62,854 nt of DNA from Mycobacterium sp. E1214. Its GTDB lineage: Bacteria > Actinomycetota > Actinomycetes > Mycobacteriales > Mycobacteriaceae. The position numbers and the translations under genes are program-made. The notes under the pieces were generated by a model. That model ran no database searches. It was given only the letters and a program-made list of their open reading frames with translations, and was not told where the DNA came from. The DNA is taken from assembly GCF_001666755.1 (NCBI RefSeq), contig NZ_LZJC01000067.1:1-62854 (forward strand). The letters are read 5' to 3'. Positions 52,697-61,806 of the stretch are shown here, one piece after another. Position 1 is the first letter of the stretch. Every line of letters begins with the position of its first letter.

Positions 52697-55600
52697 TCAG
52701 CGCTTACCCGGTGGCCGGGCGCCGCGCGCGATGCCCAGGCCCTTGACCGGCGGTCCCGACGGCGCCTGATCGCCGTTCGCCGACTTGGACTTGTTGTCGT
52801 CCGGCGTGGGCGCCGCACCGGCCCCGGGCTGCTCCTCCGGCGGCTTGGTGCCCTCACCGGGCGACTCTTTCGTCGGCTCCGACGCCGGCTTGGGCTCGGT
52901 GCCCGCCCCCGGCTGCTGCTCGGGCTCCGGCTTGGTCGCCTCCGCCTTCGCGGTCGCCGGGGCCGCTTTCTTTGCGCCGGGCCGCTTGGCGCCGGCCGCG
53001 ATGCCCAGGCCCTTGACCGGCGGCGCGGGCGCCGCGGGTGCCGCGGGTGCGTTTGTCGCCTCCGGCTCGGCCGTGGCGCCCGACTCGGCCGGTGCTTCGG
53101 TGGCCTTGGCGGTGGGGGCCTCGGCCTTGGCGGCCGTCTTCTTGGCGCCCGGTCGCTTGGCGCCGCCGGCGATGCCCAGGCCCTTGACGGGAGCGGCCGC
53201 AGCCGCCGGCGCCTCGGCGCCCTTCGCGTCGGAGTCGGCCGGTGCTTCGGTGGCCTTCGCGGCGGGCGCCTCGGCCTTGGCGGCCGTCTTCTTGGCGCCC
53301 GGTCGCTTGGCGCCGCCCGCGATGCCCAGGCCCTTGGCGGGGGTGGCCGTCGCCTCGGACTCGGCGGGGGCCTCCGTGGCCGCGGCCTTGGCGGCCGGCG
53401 GACCGGCCTTCTTGGCGCCCGGTCGCTTGGCGCCGCCGGCGATGCCCAGGCCCTTGGCCGGAGCAGCCGGTGCGGCTGCCGTCTTCGCCGCGGGCGCGGC
53501 CGGCGCCTCCTCGGCGGGTGCCTCCTCTTCCGCCTCGACCGGAGCGGTCGCGGTGGTGGCCTTGGGTTCGGCCTTGGCGGCCTCCTCGGCGCGCTTCTCG
53601 GCTTCCTTGGCGGCCGTGCCCTTCTCGGGCAGCGTCGCCTTGTCGTAGTCGAGCGACCCGAGCAGGATCTGCGCGACGTCGAGCACCTCGACGCCGCTGC
53701 GGCCGGCCTCTTCCTGGCGGTCGTTGACACCGTCGGTCACCATCACGCGGCAGAACGGGCAGCCGGTGGCGATGGTGGCGGCGCCGGTGGCCAGCGCCTC
53801 GTCCACGCGTTCGTGGTTGATGCGCTTGCCGATGTGCTCTTCCATCCACATGCGGGCGCCGCCGGCGCCACAGCAGAAGCTGCGCTCGGCGTGCCGCGGC
53901 ATCTCGGTCAGGGTGGCGCCCGCGGCCCCGATCAACTCACGGGGCGCCTCGTACACCTTGTTGTGCCGACCCAGGTAGCAGGGGTCGTGGTACGTGATGT
54001 CTTGGGACACAGGGGTCACCGGCACCAGCTTGTTATCCCGGATCAGCCGGTTGAGCAGCTGGGTGTGGTGCAGCACCGAGTAATTCGAACCCAGCTGCCG
54101 GTATTCGCGGCCCAGGGTGTTGAAGCAGTGCGGGCAGGTGACGACGATCTTGCGGTCGACGGTCTCGACGCCCTCGAACAGCCCGTCCAGGGTCTCGACG
54201 GCCTGGGCGGCCAGCTGCTGGAAGAGGAACTCGTTGCCCGAGCGGCGCGCGGAGTCGCCGTTGCAGGTCTCCCCGGTGCCGAGCACCAGGTACTTCACCC
54301 CGGCGATGGCCAGCAGCTCGGCGACGGCCTTGGTGGTCTTCTTGGCCTTGTCGTCGTAGGCGCCGGCGCAGCCGACCCAGAACAGGTACTCGAAGCCGTC
54401 GAAGCTGTCGACGTCCTCGCCGTACACCGGGACGTCGAAGTCTACCTCGTCGATCCAGCTGGTGCGGTCGCTGGCGTTCTGACCCCACGGGTTGCCCTTG
54501 GTCTCCAGGTTCTTGAACAGCACCGAGAGCTCGGAGGGAAATTCCGACTCCATCATCACCTGGTAGCGGCGCATGTCGACGATGTGGTCGATGTGCTCGA
54601 TGTCCACCGGGCACTGCTCGACGCAGGCGCCGCAGGTCACGCAGGACCACAAGACGTCGGGGTCGATGACGCCGCCCTGCTCCTCGGTGCCCACCAGCGG
54701 GCGGGTGGCCTGCTCGGGCCCCGAACCCATCACCCGGCCGAAGCCGGACTCGGGGACGTGGTGCGCCTCGGCGTGCTTTTCACCCGCCAGCTTCTCACCG
54801 AGCCCGCCTTCGGGGGTGTTCTCGGTGGGAGATTCCTTGTCGCCCAAGATGTATGGCGCCTTGGCCATCCAGTGGTCGCGCAGGTCCATGATGACGAGCT
54901 TGGGTGAGAGCGGCTTGCCGGTGTTCCAGGCCGGACACTGCGACTGACAGCGACCGCACTCGGTACAGGTGGCGAAGTCCAGCGCCGCCTTCCAGCTGAA
55001 GTCCTCGATCTTGCCGCGGCCGAATTCCGCGTCGTCCGGCGGGTTTTCGAAGTCGATCGGCTTCCCGTCGTGCTCGAGGGGCAGCAGCGGACCCAGGCCG
55101 TTGGGCAGCCGCTTGAAGATGACGTTGATGGGCGCCGTGAAGATGTGCATGTGCTTGGAGTGCAGCACGATGATCAGGAACGCCAGCATGACCGCGATGT
55201 GGGCCAACAGGGCCGTCGTCTCGATGATCTCGTTGGCGGGCTGACCGAGCGGACGCAGGATCTTGCCGAACAGCTGGGACAGGAAGGCCCCGTTGCCGTA
55301 GGGGAGCGTGCCGTTGTTCACCGCGGCTCCGCGCACGAACACGTAGGTGAAGACGACGTTGAAGATCATGAACAGCACCAGCCAGGCACCGCCGGTGTGC
55401 GAGCCGTAGAACCGGGACGAGCGTCCGATCTCCTTCGGGCTGCGCATCAACCGGATGATGGCGAAGGTGACGATGCCCAGGAAGACGGCGGTGGCGAAGA
55501 AGTCCTGCAGGAAGCCCAGCGCGTCCCAGCGCCCGATGATCGGGATGTGGAAGTTGTCCTGAAACAGCAGGCCGTAGGCCTCGATGTAGACGGTCAGCAG

Positions 55601-55849
55601 GATGAAGAAGCCCCACATGGTGAAGAAGTGGGCGAGGCCGGGGATCGACCACTTCAACAGCTTGCGCTGGCCGAAGACTTCGGAGATCTCCGCCCAGACG
55701 CGCTTGCCGGGGTCGTCGGTGTGCCCAGGGGCCGGCTTGCCGGAGGTGATGAGCTTGAACAGCCACAGGACTCGGCGCGCGGCAAGTGCGGCCACGACCA
55801 GGGTCATGCCCATGCCCACTACCAGCCTGATGAGCATCTGCGTCGTCAC
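52697..55849 (-). CDS. Membrane Fe-S oxidoreductase, heterodisulfide-reductase-like, with expanded repeat tail (1050 aa)
   Basis: The N-terminal ~260 residues have about six membrane helices of the NarI/HdrE type. Two ferredoxin clusters follow, CTECGRCQSQCP near 294 and CVTCGACVEQCP near 405. Two CCG domains come next (VGCAGAYDDKA; FCCGAGGARMW near 655). This corresponds to M. tuberculosis Rv0338c. The C-terminal ~260 residues are an Ala/Pro/Glu/Lys-rich tail with five copies of KGLGIAxGAKRPG-type motifs and a final KGLGIARGARPPG. The GTG at 55849 follows GGGGAG. The electron partner is unknown. Confidence 0.92.
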   Translation of the reverse strand: MTTQMLIRLVVGMGMTLVVAALAARRVLWLFKLITSGKPAPGHTDDPGKRVWAEISEVFGQRKLLKWSIPGLAHFFTMWGFFILLTVYIEAYGLLFQDNFHIPIIGRWDALGFLQDFFATAVFLGIVTFAIIRLMRSPKEIGRSSRFYGSHTGGAWLVLFMIFNVVFTYVFVRGAAVNNGTLPYGNGAFLSQLFGKILRPLGQPANEIIETTALLAHIAVMLAFLIIVLHSKHMHIFTAPINVIFKRLPNGLGPLLPLEHDGKPIDFENPPDDAEFGRGKIEDFSWKAALDFATCTECGRCQSQCPAWNTGKPLSPKLVIMDLRDHWMAKAPYILGDKESPTENTPEGGLGEKLAGEKHAEAHHVPESGFGRVMGSGPEQATRPLVGTEEQGGVIDPDVLWSCVTCGACVEQCPVDIEHIDHIVDMRRYQVMMESEFPSELSVLFKNLETKGNPWGQNASDRTSWIDEVDFDVPVYGEDVDSFDGFEYLFWVGCAGAYDDKAKKTTKAVAELLAIAGVKYLVLGTGETCNGDSARRSGNEFLFQQLAAQAVETLDGLFEGVETVDRKIVVTCPHCFNTLGREYRQLGSNYSVLHHTQLLNRLIRDNKLVPVTPVSQDITYHDPCYLGRHNKVYEAPRELIGAAGATLTEMPRHAERSFCCGAGGARMWMEEHIGKRINHERVDEALATGAATIATGCPFCRVMVTDGVNDRQEEAGRSGVEVLDVAQILLGSLDYDKATLPEKGTAAKEAEKRAEEAAKAEPKATTATAPVEAEEEAPAEEAPAAPAAKTAAAPAAPAKGLGIAGGAKRPGAKKAGPPAAKAAATEAPAESEATATPAKGLGIAGGAKRPGAKKTAAKAEAPAAKATEAPADSDAKGAEAPAAAAAPVKGLGIAGGAKRPGAKKTAAKAEAPTAKATEAPAESGATAEPEATNAPAAPAAPAPPVKGLGIAAGAKRPGAKKAAPATAKAEATKPEPEQQPGAGTEPKPASEPTKESPGEGTKPPEEQPGAGAAPTPDDNKSKSANGDQAPSGPPVKGLGIARGARPPGKR

Positions 55850-56120
55850 AGAAGGTCTCCCCAATAAATAGTCACTTCGGCCTGCACTTTGTTTGCCTGC
55901 TCAGCCCCGCTCATAGTTACATCTCCCGGGCTTTGAGCGCGAGAAAGGCTGCCCTAACTCGCCGTTCATCAATGCCTCTGGCCTGCTGCGTTGAGAACCC
56001 GCCGGGGGATGTGACGTTGATCGGCGTGACCGGCGCCACCCTGTCGCCGGGTGAATGGCTCCGTTCACTGCAGCGCGAATACCCACTCCCGGAGCGAAAT
56101 AGCGAACGCGTTCCGGCGCG

Positions 56121-57824
56121 TCAACGCCGCCACGGCGGCTCGAGACGCGGGAACAATGGCCGCTCGCGCGGCGGGGGCGGTTCCGTCGTGGTCACCTGCG
56201 CCGTGGTGGTCGGCGGGGCGCTCGTGGTGGTCGTCGTGCTGGGCGGTTCGGTGGTGCTGGCCGGCGGCGGCGCAGCGGTGGTGGTGGCCGGCGGCTCGGA
56301 GGACGGAGCCGGCGCGGGGACGACGGTGACCGTGGTGGTGTTGTCCGGGCCCGTGACGGTCACTGTTTGCGGTGTCTGCGGGGGAGCTTCGCTCGGCGCG
56401 GTGGGAGCGGGCGTGGCGGGGTGGTTGTCGGTGAGCAGGACGTTGATGGCCAGGGCCAGCGCGACCAGCACGGCCAGGACGGCGCCCGCCACTCCCAGCA
56501 CCAGCGCGGTGCGTTTGTACCAGGGCAGCCCGCCACCGGTGTCGTCATAACGCTCGTCCGAGGCGTATTCGAATTCCCGGGCCTCGTTGGCGTATTCGCC
56601 CGTGGCGTCGCGGCCCGTGTAGGGAACCGGCTCGTCGGAGTCGTCGGCGTCTTCCGACCATGCGAGCGCACCATCGACGTCGGTCGCCTGGGCGGCGCGG
56701 GCGGCCTGGGTCATGTCGATCGCGCCGGCGGGCACCATTTCCGTCGGCATGTCGACGGCGGGGGCCGCGGTCGTCGGGGCGCCCGCCGCCGCTTGCGGCC
56801 CGCCCACCCCGGCGGCCGGTCCCTGACCCCCGAGCGCCGCCGCGCCGAGGGCTGCGCTGAACGCGGGTTGCGCCGCGCTGTGCACCGACACTCCGAACCG
56901 CTCCGACAAGCGCGTGTTGACCAGCGGAATGCTGGCACCACCGCCGACGGTCGCCACCGCGCTGAGTCGCTGAACGCCGTTGTGCCGCAGCGCTTCCGCG
57001 ACGAAATCCAGGAGACCGTCCAGGGCCGGCCTGATCAGCTGTTCAAGCTCGGCGCGGGACAGCTGGACCTGGTCGTCCGCGGCGCGCGCCACGGTGGTGA
57101 CGGTGTCGGTGGACAGCCGTTCCTTGGCCCGCCGGCATTCGCCCAGCAGCCTCGCCTGGGAGGCGATGCGTCCGCTGCTGCCAATGTCGGCCATGGTGCG
57201 GTCGGTGGCCTGCACGTGGTCGAGGAGGAGCTGATCGATTGCGTCGCCGGAGAAATCGGTGTGCCGCGTCGAGCGGCCGAGGTGGGTGAAGCTCGCCGAG
57301 GCGTCCACCAGGGTGACGGTGGTCCCGCCGGCACCGAAGTCGCACAGCGCGAGCGTGCCGTCGGAGGGGAAGCCCGGCGTGGTTCGCAGCGCCGCGAGCG
57401 CGGCCGTCGCGTCGGAGACCAGCACCGGGGCGACGCCGTCGCGCGCGAGGTCGGCTTGGGCGAAGAATTCTTCCCGCAGCGCGGTGAACTGGGCGTCGGA
57501 CCAGTAAGCGGGCACCGCGATGGTGATCGGTTGACCGTAGCCGACAGTGCGGGCCATGGCCTCGATCGCTTCGACCGTCAGCACCTCACCCAGGTACTTG
57601 GTCCCGTCGGCGGCCACCAGCGGAGCCCGGTCGCCCACCCGCTCGACGAACCCCCGCAAGACCAGCCCCGGCTCACTGAGGTTGGGATTCTCGTCGGGCA
57701 GGCCGATTTCGGTGGGGCGGTTCTCGAACAGGGTGAGCACGGAACTGCGGACCACCGGTTCCCGACCCGAGCGGGCCGCCACCAGGTGGGCAACCCCGAT
57801 CGACAACCCGAGCGAGTCGCTCAT
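56121..57824 (-). CDS. Hsp70-family membrane protein with Thr/Pro-rich extracytoplasmic stalk (567 aa)
   Basis: The N-terminal actin-like ATPase domain is related to DnaK: VPAYWSDAQFTALREEF, LVSDATAALAAL, LCDFGAGGTTVTLVD (phosphate 2-like), HTDFSGDAIDQLLLDH and VATVGGGASIPLV. It lacks the DnaK substrate domain. Instead an acidic linker leads to a transmembrane helix (about 440-465, TALVLGVAGAVLAVLVALAL) and a Thr/Pro stalk (TTTTTSAPPTTTAQVTTT). It resembles M. tuberculosis Rv0312-type proteins from memory. The next upstream gene encodes a second protein with the same helix-plus-stalk tail. Confidence 0.87.
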   Translation of the reverse strand: MSDSLGLSIGVAHLVAARSGREPVVRSSVLTLFENRPTEIGLPDENPNLSEPGLVLRGFVERVGDRAPLVAADGTKYLGEVLTVEAIEAMARTVGYGQPITIAVPAYWSDAQFTALREEFFAQADLARDGVAPVLVSDATAALAALRTTPGFPSDGTLALCDFGAGGTTVTLVDASASFTHLGRSTRHTDFSGDAIDQLLLDHVQATDRTMADIGSSGRIASQARLLGECRRAKERLSTDTVTTVARAADDQVQLSRAELEQLIRPALDGLLDFVAEALRHNGVQRLSAVATVGGGASIPLVNTRLSERFGVSVHSAAQPAFSAALGAAALGGQGPAAGVGGPQAAAGAPTTAAPAVDMPTEMVPAGAIDMTQAARAAQATDVDGALAWSEDADDSDEPVPYTGRDATGEYANEAREFEYASDERYDDTGGGLPWYKRTALVLGVAGAVLAVLVALALAINVLLTDNHPATPAPTAPSEAPPQTPQTVTVTGPDNTTTVTVVPAPAPSSEPPATTTAAPPPASTTEPPSTTTTTSAPPTTTAQVTTTEPPPPRERPLFPRLEPPWRR

Positions 57825-57952
57825 ATCCCGCACCTCTGTGTCAGTTGTCCTCGTTGCGGCCCCCCGGCGGTCTCACCGTAGCGACCGCGGATCCCAGCGA
57901 GTGTAGGGCGCGGCGGCGGCGACGCAACCTTGATCCGGTCGTCACCGATTCG

Positions 57953-58498
57953 TTAGCGCAACCCCGGCGGCACGGTGATCACCGTCGGCACCTGGGGAAT
58001 GGTGATGACAGGCGGGAGCGGCGGCAGGTGATGCCGGTGCGACGGCTCTTGCGTCGACTGGTGTGTGGGCTGCTGGGACGGCTGTTGCGGCGACGGCTGG
58101 CCGGTGTCGCTCGTCGACGGTTCCGTGGTCGTGGTGGTCGTCGTGGTCGACGGAGTGCTCTCCGTGGTGGACGTGGTCGTCGTCGTGGTCGGCGTTGAGC
58201 TCGGAGTGTGGCTGGTGGCGTCTTCGCCGTGTAGCAGTTCCATGACCCCGAACACGATCAAACCGATGAGGATCAACACCACCAGCAGCCACGCGACGAG
58301 CAGCGCCGGCTTGCGGTACCACGGCGTCGGCTGCGGTTCTTCGTCGAACGGGTCGGCGCCGCGCGCGTCGATGATCTCGGTGCCCTCGAAGCCGGGATCC
58401 GGTGCATGCCCGGTGTGGGGCGGAGGTTCGCCGCGGCCGGGCTCGACGTGTTGCGTCGGCTGGTTATGGAAGTCATCGCGTGGGCCAGTGGGTGCCAC
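57953..58498 (-). CDS. Membrane-anchored Thr/Ser/Pro-rich stalk protein (181 aa)
   Basis: A short acidic cytosolic part (IIDARGADPFDEEPQPTPWY) is followed by one transmembrane helix (LLVAWLLVVLILIGLIVFGV) and a long Thr-rich extracytoplasmic stalk, then a Gln/His/Pro segment and ITIPQVPTVITVPPG. The stalk is a likely O-mannosylation substrate. The GTG at 58498 is tentative. It is transcribed toward the Hsp70-like gene, which has the same membrane-proximal WYRK/WYKR pattern, so the two may work together. Confidence 0.72.
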   Translation of the reverse strand: MAPTGPRDDFHNQPTQHVEPGRGEPPPHTGHAPDPGFEGTEIIDARGADPFDEEPQPTPWYRKPALLVAWLLVVLILIGLIVFGVMELLHGEDATSHTPSSTPTTTTTTSTTESTPSTTTTTTTTEPSTSDTGQPSPQQPSQQPTHQSTQEPSHRHHLPPLPPVITIPQVPTVITVPPGLR

Positions 58499-58781
58499 GG
58501 CACCGATGGTACTGACGTGCTTCGCCGGCCCTGTGATGCCGGGCGCGTTTCGGCGCGGCGATTCGCGGCGCGCGGGACGCGTATTAACCCGTTCTCGCGG
58601 TTGACATAGAACGACGTGAGCTGTCACGTGTTCGGATCGTCGCTAGGCCGACGCGTTGATGCCTTCCCTCCAAGAATGGAGAAGCGGCGAACAAGGTGCG
58701 CACCATGCGCATCGAACGGCGTTTCATCTTCTGGCTGAAATTTGAGTGAGACGAAGCCATTACGCGTGACGGGTAAGACGG

Positions 58782-59513
58782 TCAGGCGGCAGCCGTTGAT
58801 TTGCCGCGCAGAATTTTCTCGATCCGATCCGACAGTTCGACGGGATCGTCGAATGCGCCGTCTCGCCAGGCGACCAGTGCGTTGAAGAGGTTGAGCGGCT
58901 GCACGGTGAGATAAAGCCCGATCAATAGGGTCGCATCGGTCGAGCCAGGTGTGTCGGGTGGTCGATGGACGATTTCCACCTGTGGCGACTTCCTGCCGGC
59001 CGCTACGTCTGCAAGCTGGAGCTTTATCGACCGGACGTCCTCGCGCCGGATGCCGGTCAAGGCGCTGCTGCGGTCTGCTGTTCGCACGATCAATGTCGTT
59101 GGGGTGATACGGAGAAGCGATCGTCGCCAAATCCACACGACGACCGCCACCATCAACGCCGAGATGCCGAGTAACGCGATTCCGCCGAAGAGTAGCCATG
59201 CTGGATAAGCAGGGGAACACCCCGCCCCGACCATGCCGACCGCCATAAGCGGGAGGAGCACCGTTGCGAAGTAGGGATTGCTCTCGTACCACGGAACGTA
59301 ACGGCAGACCACCTCGTATCCAACACGGCGGACACCAACGTGGAACACCCGGCGTCTGCCCCCATAAATAATGCCGATACCGGCCACGGCGGTGCCGAGA
59401 GACAGATACCACGCCGACCCGATCAGTGCATTGACCGCAGCCAACAGGCACAGGGTCACACCGAAGGCATAACGAAGCCTCCAGGGCACTTCCGTCTTGG
59501 GGCTGACCATCAC
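58782..59513 (-). CDS. Four-helix membrane protein, last gene of a type VII-type operon (243 aa)
   Basis: Two membrane hairpins (about residues 15-48 and 82-128) are followed by a ~115-residue cytosolic domain (LRITPTTLIVRTADRSSALTGI, then DVRSIKLQLADVA) of PH-like or bPH2-like appearance. The start overlaps the stop of the LpqN-like gene (ATGA). In this setting it could protect against, or assist, the type VII substrate two genes upstream. That is inference; no family is firmly recognised. Confidence 0.72.
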   Translation of the reverse strand: MMVSPKTEVPWRLRYAFGVTLCLLAAVNALIGSAWYLSLGTAVAGIGIIYGGRRRVFHVGVRRVGYEVVCRYVPWYESNPYFATVLLPLMAVGMVGAGCSPAYPAWLLFGGIALLGISALMVAVVVWIWRRSLLRITPTTLIVRTADRSSALTGIRREDVRSIKLQLADVAAGRKSPQVEIVHRPPDTPGSTDATLLIGLYLTVQPLNLFNALVAWRDGAFDDPVELSDRIEKILRGKSTAAA

Positions 59514-60073
59514 TGACCGGCTCGCGTGGCGGTGACGGGCGAAACACTGGGGTGACCGGCGGGCGTTGAAGACACCGACGGACCTGGCCGTACCTTCAAC
59601 CAGATACTTGCCCGATCTACCGGTGAATTTTCGAGCGCCGTCACCGTCAGTTGTGCAATCAGAGTCCCTCGTTCGCCGTTGACGATCCGGGATCGTGACA
59701 CACTCTCGATGGTGCCGAGCTCATGCGCTATCTGCATTGTGAGCATTCCCGCAGCGCCGGTGCCCTCGGCCGCTGCAGAGATTTCACGGCTCAGCTCACT
59801 TGAGTTCGGTACTGATTGCACTTGCTGTTCGGCCAGCATCGTGAACACCTCGGCGGGGTCGAGGGCTGCCTGGACATGATGCATCGTCAATACCGCGTTA
59901 GCGCAAAATGTCTTGATGCGCGGGTCGTTGCGGCAGGCCCACAGGCGCACACCGGTAGCGGCACTGAGGGGATCCCAGCCCCGCGGCACGCCCACCTCCA
60001 CAACGAACCCGGCGAATCGGTCGACCGGGAACACGTCGAGACAATGCGTCCCTGTGAATTCGTCGAATCGCAT
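59510..60073 (-). CDS. LpqN/LpqT-like protein without signal peptide (187 aa)
   Basis: The pattern of the mycobacterial LpqN/LpqT lipoprotein family (a mog1p-like fold) is visible: VEVGVPRGWDPLSAATGVRLWACRND, a central helix, and a later LTVTALENSPVDRASIWL. There is no signal peptide or lipobox, so this member is cytosolic. It lies 9 bp after the type VII-signal gene and overlaps the membrane-protein gene, giving a three-gene operon. A chaperone or immunity role for the neighbouring secreted protein is plausible. Confidence 0.75.
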   Translation of the reverse strand: MRFDEFTGTHCLDVFPVDRFAGFVVEVGVPRGWDPLSAATGVRLWACRNDPRIKTFCANAVLTMHHVQAALDPAEVFTMLAEQQVQSVPNSSELSREISAAAEGTGAAGMLTMQIAHELGTIESVSRSRIVNGERGTLIAQLTVTALENSPVDRASIWLKVRPGPSVSSTPAGHPSVSPVTATRAGQ

Positions 60074-60082
60074 CGTGTTGCC

Positions 60083-61339
60083 TTAACCGAACCCAAACAC
60101 CGATTCCACGCTATGCAGCGCACTGCCAACCGCGTGGGAAACCGGCTGCCAAGCCGCCTCGACCGCCTTTGAGGCCACCAAGCTGGCCCCCGCTCCAACA
60201 ACGGCACCTGCCACGAGGCCTACTGCGGTTCCTGCCCCCGGCACAACGGAACCCAACGCCGCGCCCAACTCGGAACCGGCGACCACGCCTCCTGCCAAGC
60301 TGCCGAATCCGAGCCCAGCAGCGACCCCCACCGACTCCCGTGTGACGGCCTCGGATGCCGGGTTGCCGTCGTGCATGTCGGACAGGACGGCCGGTACCGC
60401 GCTGGCCACGGCAACCACGCCGCCGATGCGGGAGAAGCCCTTGATCTCGACGCCGCCGATCTTGGGGTCCTCCAACCACTTCAACAAGCCCGGGTCGGCT
60501 TTGCCGGGGCCGGTGCCGGGGGACTGGTCGATCAGATTGAGGGTCGTCTGGCGCACACCGTCGGCGGTGCCGCCGGCCACCGCGCCCGAACCCGCGATCA
60601 ACACATCGCTCAGCGTCGGCGGCGACACGGAATGCTCGCCGGGCTTCTCCGCACCTGGCGGGCCGCCGCCCGGCGCGCCCGGACCGGGCTGCGCACCTGG
60701 AGCTTCGGGCGCGCCGGGGGGGCCCTGCGGGGCTACGGCGTCATATCCGTCGGCGTGCAAGGCGCCCATCGCGTCCTGGAACGATTTCGAGTAACCGTTC
60801 CGCGTCGCCTGTAGCTGGCCGAGAGCGGTTTTGGTGTCGCGGATCGCGTCCTGTTCGCAGGTCTCGATGTAGGCCTCGAGCGCGTCGTAGTCGGCCTGGC
60901 TGAGGTCCTCGTCATCCTCCATCTCGTCGGCCTCACCGATCAGGTCGTCGAGGTTCTGTAGCTGGGCTTCCAGCGTGGCGATCTGCCCGGCACCGGCCTT
61001 CTGCGCCTCGGCCAACGTCGCCGCGACGTTCTCCAGGTCCGCGCCGATCTTGGGCAACTGAAGGGATTGCGCGCCAAGCGCTTTCGTCACCCGTTGGACC
61101 TCGTCGGAGTCGTTGATCGGGTGATCGCCCTGCTGATGATTCCAGGCAGCGTCGAAGCGGGTGCGAGCCTGTTCGAAGGCATGGTTCGCCTCCTGCGTGC
61201 ATCGGCCTGCGCGCAGGAAAGCCTCGGCGAGACTGGAGATCTGCCCGGGATTTCCCGCCTGCAGGCTCGCATTGACCGCCCACGGGTCACCGCCGGCCGC
61301 GCCGATCAGCGACGGGATGCTGAGGTAGCGGAGTTGCAT
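60083..61339 (-). CDS. Type VII secretion-signal protein with glycine-zipper C-terminus (418 aa)
   Basis: The N-terminal ~215 residues match the mycobacterial T7SS signal-type domain: MQLRYLSIPSLIGAAGGDPW, AFEQARTRFDAAWNHQQGD, LQLPKIGADLENVAATLAEA and a helical coil to about 210. A Gly/Pro-rich linker follows. The last ~130 residues are Gly/Ala-rich hydrophobic helices (VAAGLGFGSLAGGVVAGSEL, VGLVAGAVVGAGASLVASKA), which may insert into membranes. The ATG at 61339 matches the family start; the frame opens at 61366. It is probably an exported effector, with its partners encoded downstream. Confidence 0.78.
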   Translation of the reverse strand: MQLRYLSIPSLIGAAGGDPWAVNASLQAGNPGQISSLAEAFLRAGRCTQEANHAFEQARTRFDAAWNHQQGDHPINDSDEVQRVTKALGAQSLQLPKIGADLENVAATLAEAQKAGAGQIATLEAQLQNLDDLIGEADEMEDDEDLSQADYDALEAYIETCEQDAIRDTKTALGQLQATRNGYSKSFQDAMGALHADGYDAVAPQGPPGAPEAPGAQPGPGAPGGGPPGAEKPGEHSVSPPTLSDVLIAGSGAVAGGTADGVRQTTLNLIDQSPGTGPGKADPGLLKWLEDPKIGGVEIKGFSRIGGVVAVASAVPAVLSDMHDGNPASEAVTRESVGVAAGLGFGSLAGGVVAGSELGAALGSVVPGAGTAVGLVAGAVVGAGASLVASKAVEAAWQPVSHAVGSALHSVESVFGFG

Positions 61340-61493
61340 CGGGAGGTCAGCGGCTCGCCGCACCACCGGTCAATGTCACCGCGCTCGCAGCGAAGAACGG
61401 CGGCACATCGGCACCAACAGGCATCGCCTCCCCTTCCGAGCTCGCCGGCAAGACTACTACCGGAAGCCCGACTAGCAATTCACCCGCGGCTGC

Positions 61494-61706
61494 TCAGCTG
61501 CCGCGCCCGGTCTTGTGTTGCAGTTCGTCGATCTTGCTGGACGCTTCGGCCTTGGTGAGGTCGTCGGGCACCTCCTCGCCCGCCTCCTGCCCGAGTGTGT
61601 GCAGGTAACTGCGTTGCGGTCCCGTCATGGGCTCGTCTCCGGTGACCCAGTCCGCCGGGTCTTTCTCCGCCGTCTCGTTCGGCGCTTGCTGCACGTTGTC
61701 GCTCAT
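61494..61706 (-). CDS. DUF3072 small protein (70 aa)
   Basis: A hydrophilic small protein with the DUF3072 core: DPADWVTGDEPMTGPQRSYL, LGQEAGEEVP and LTKAEASSKIDELQ, ending in a Lys/Thr/Gly tail. The family is common in actinobacteria and unassigned. The ATG at 61706 is preceded by GGAGGTGATC. A longer upstream frame is not used. Confidence 0.85.
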   Translation of the reverse strand: MSDNVQQAPNETAEKDPADWVTGDEPMTGPQRSYLHTLGQEAGEEVPDDLTKAEASSKIDELQHKTGRGS

Positions 61707-61806
61707 GTCGTGATCACCTCCGACAGCGGGATAGCCATCGCACACACGTTCGAAACATCTGCGGGCCGAAGTTTCCCAAACGCGCCGACGGGAAATCCTG
61801 ACGGCC

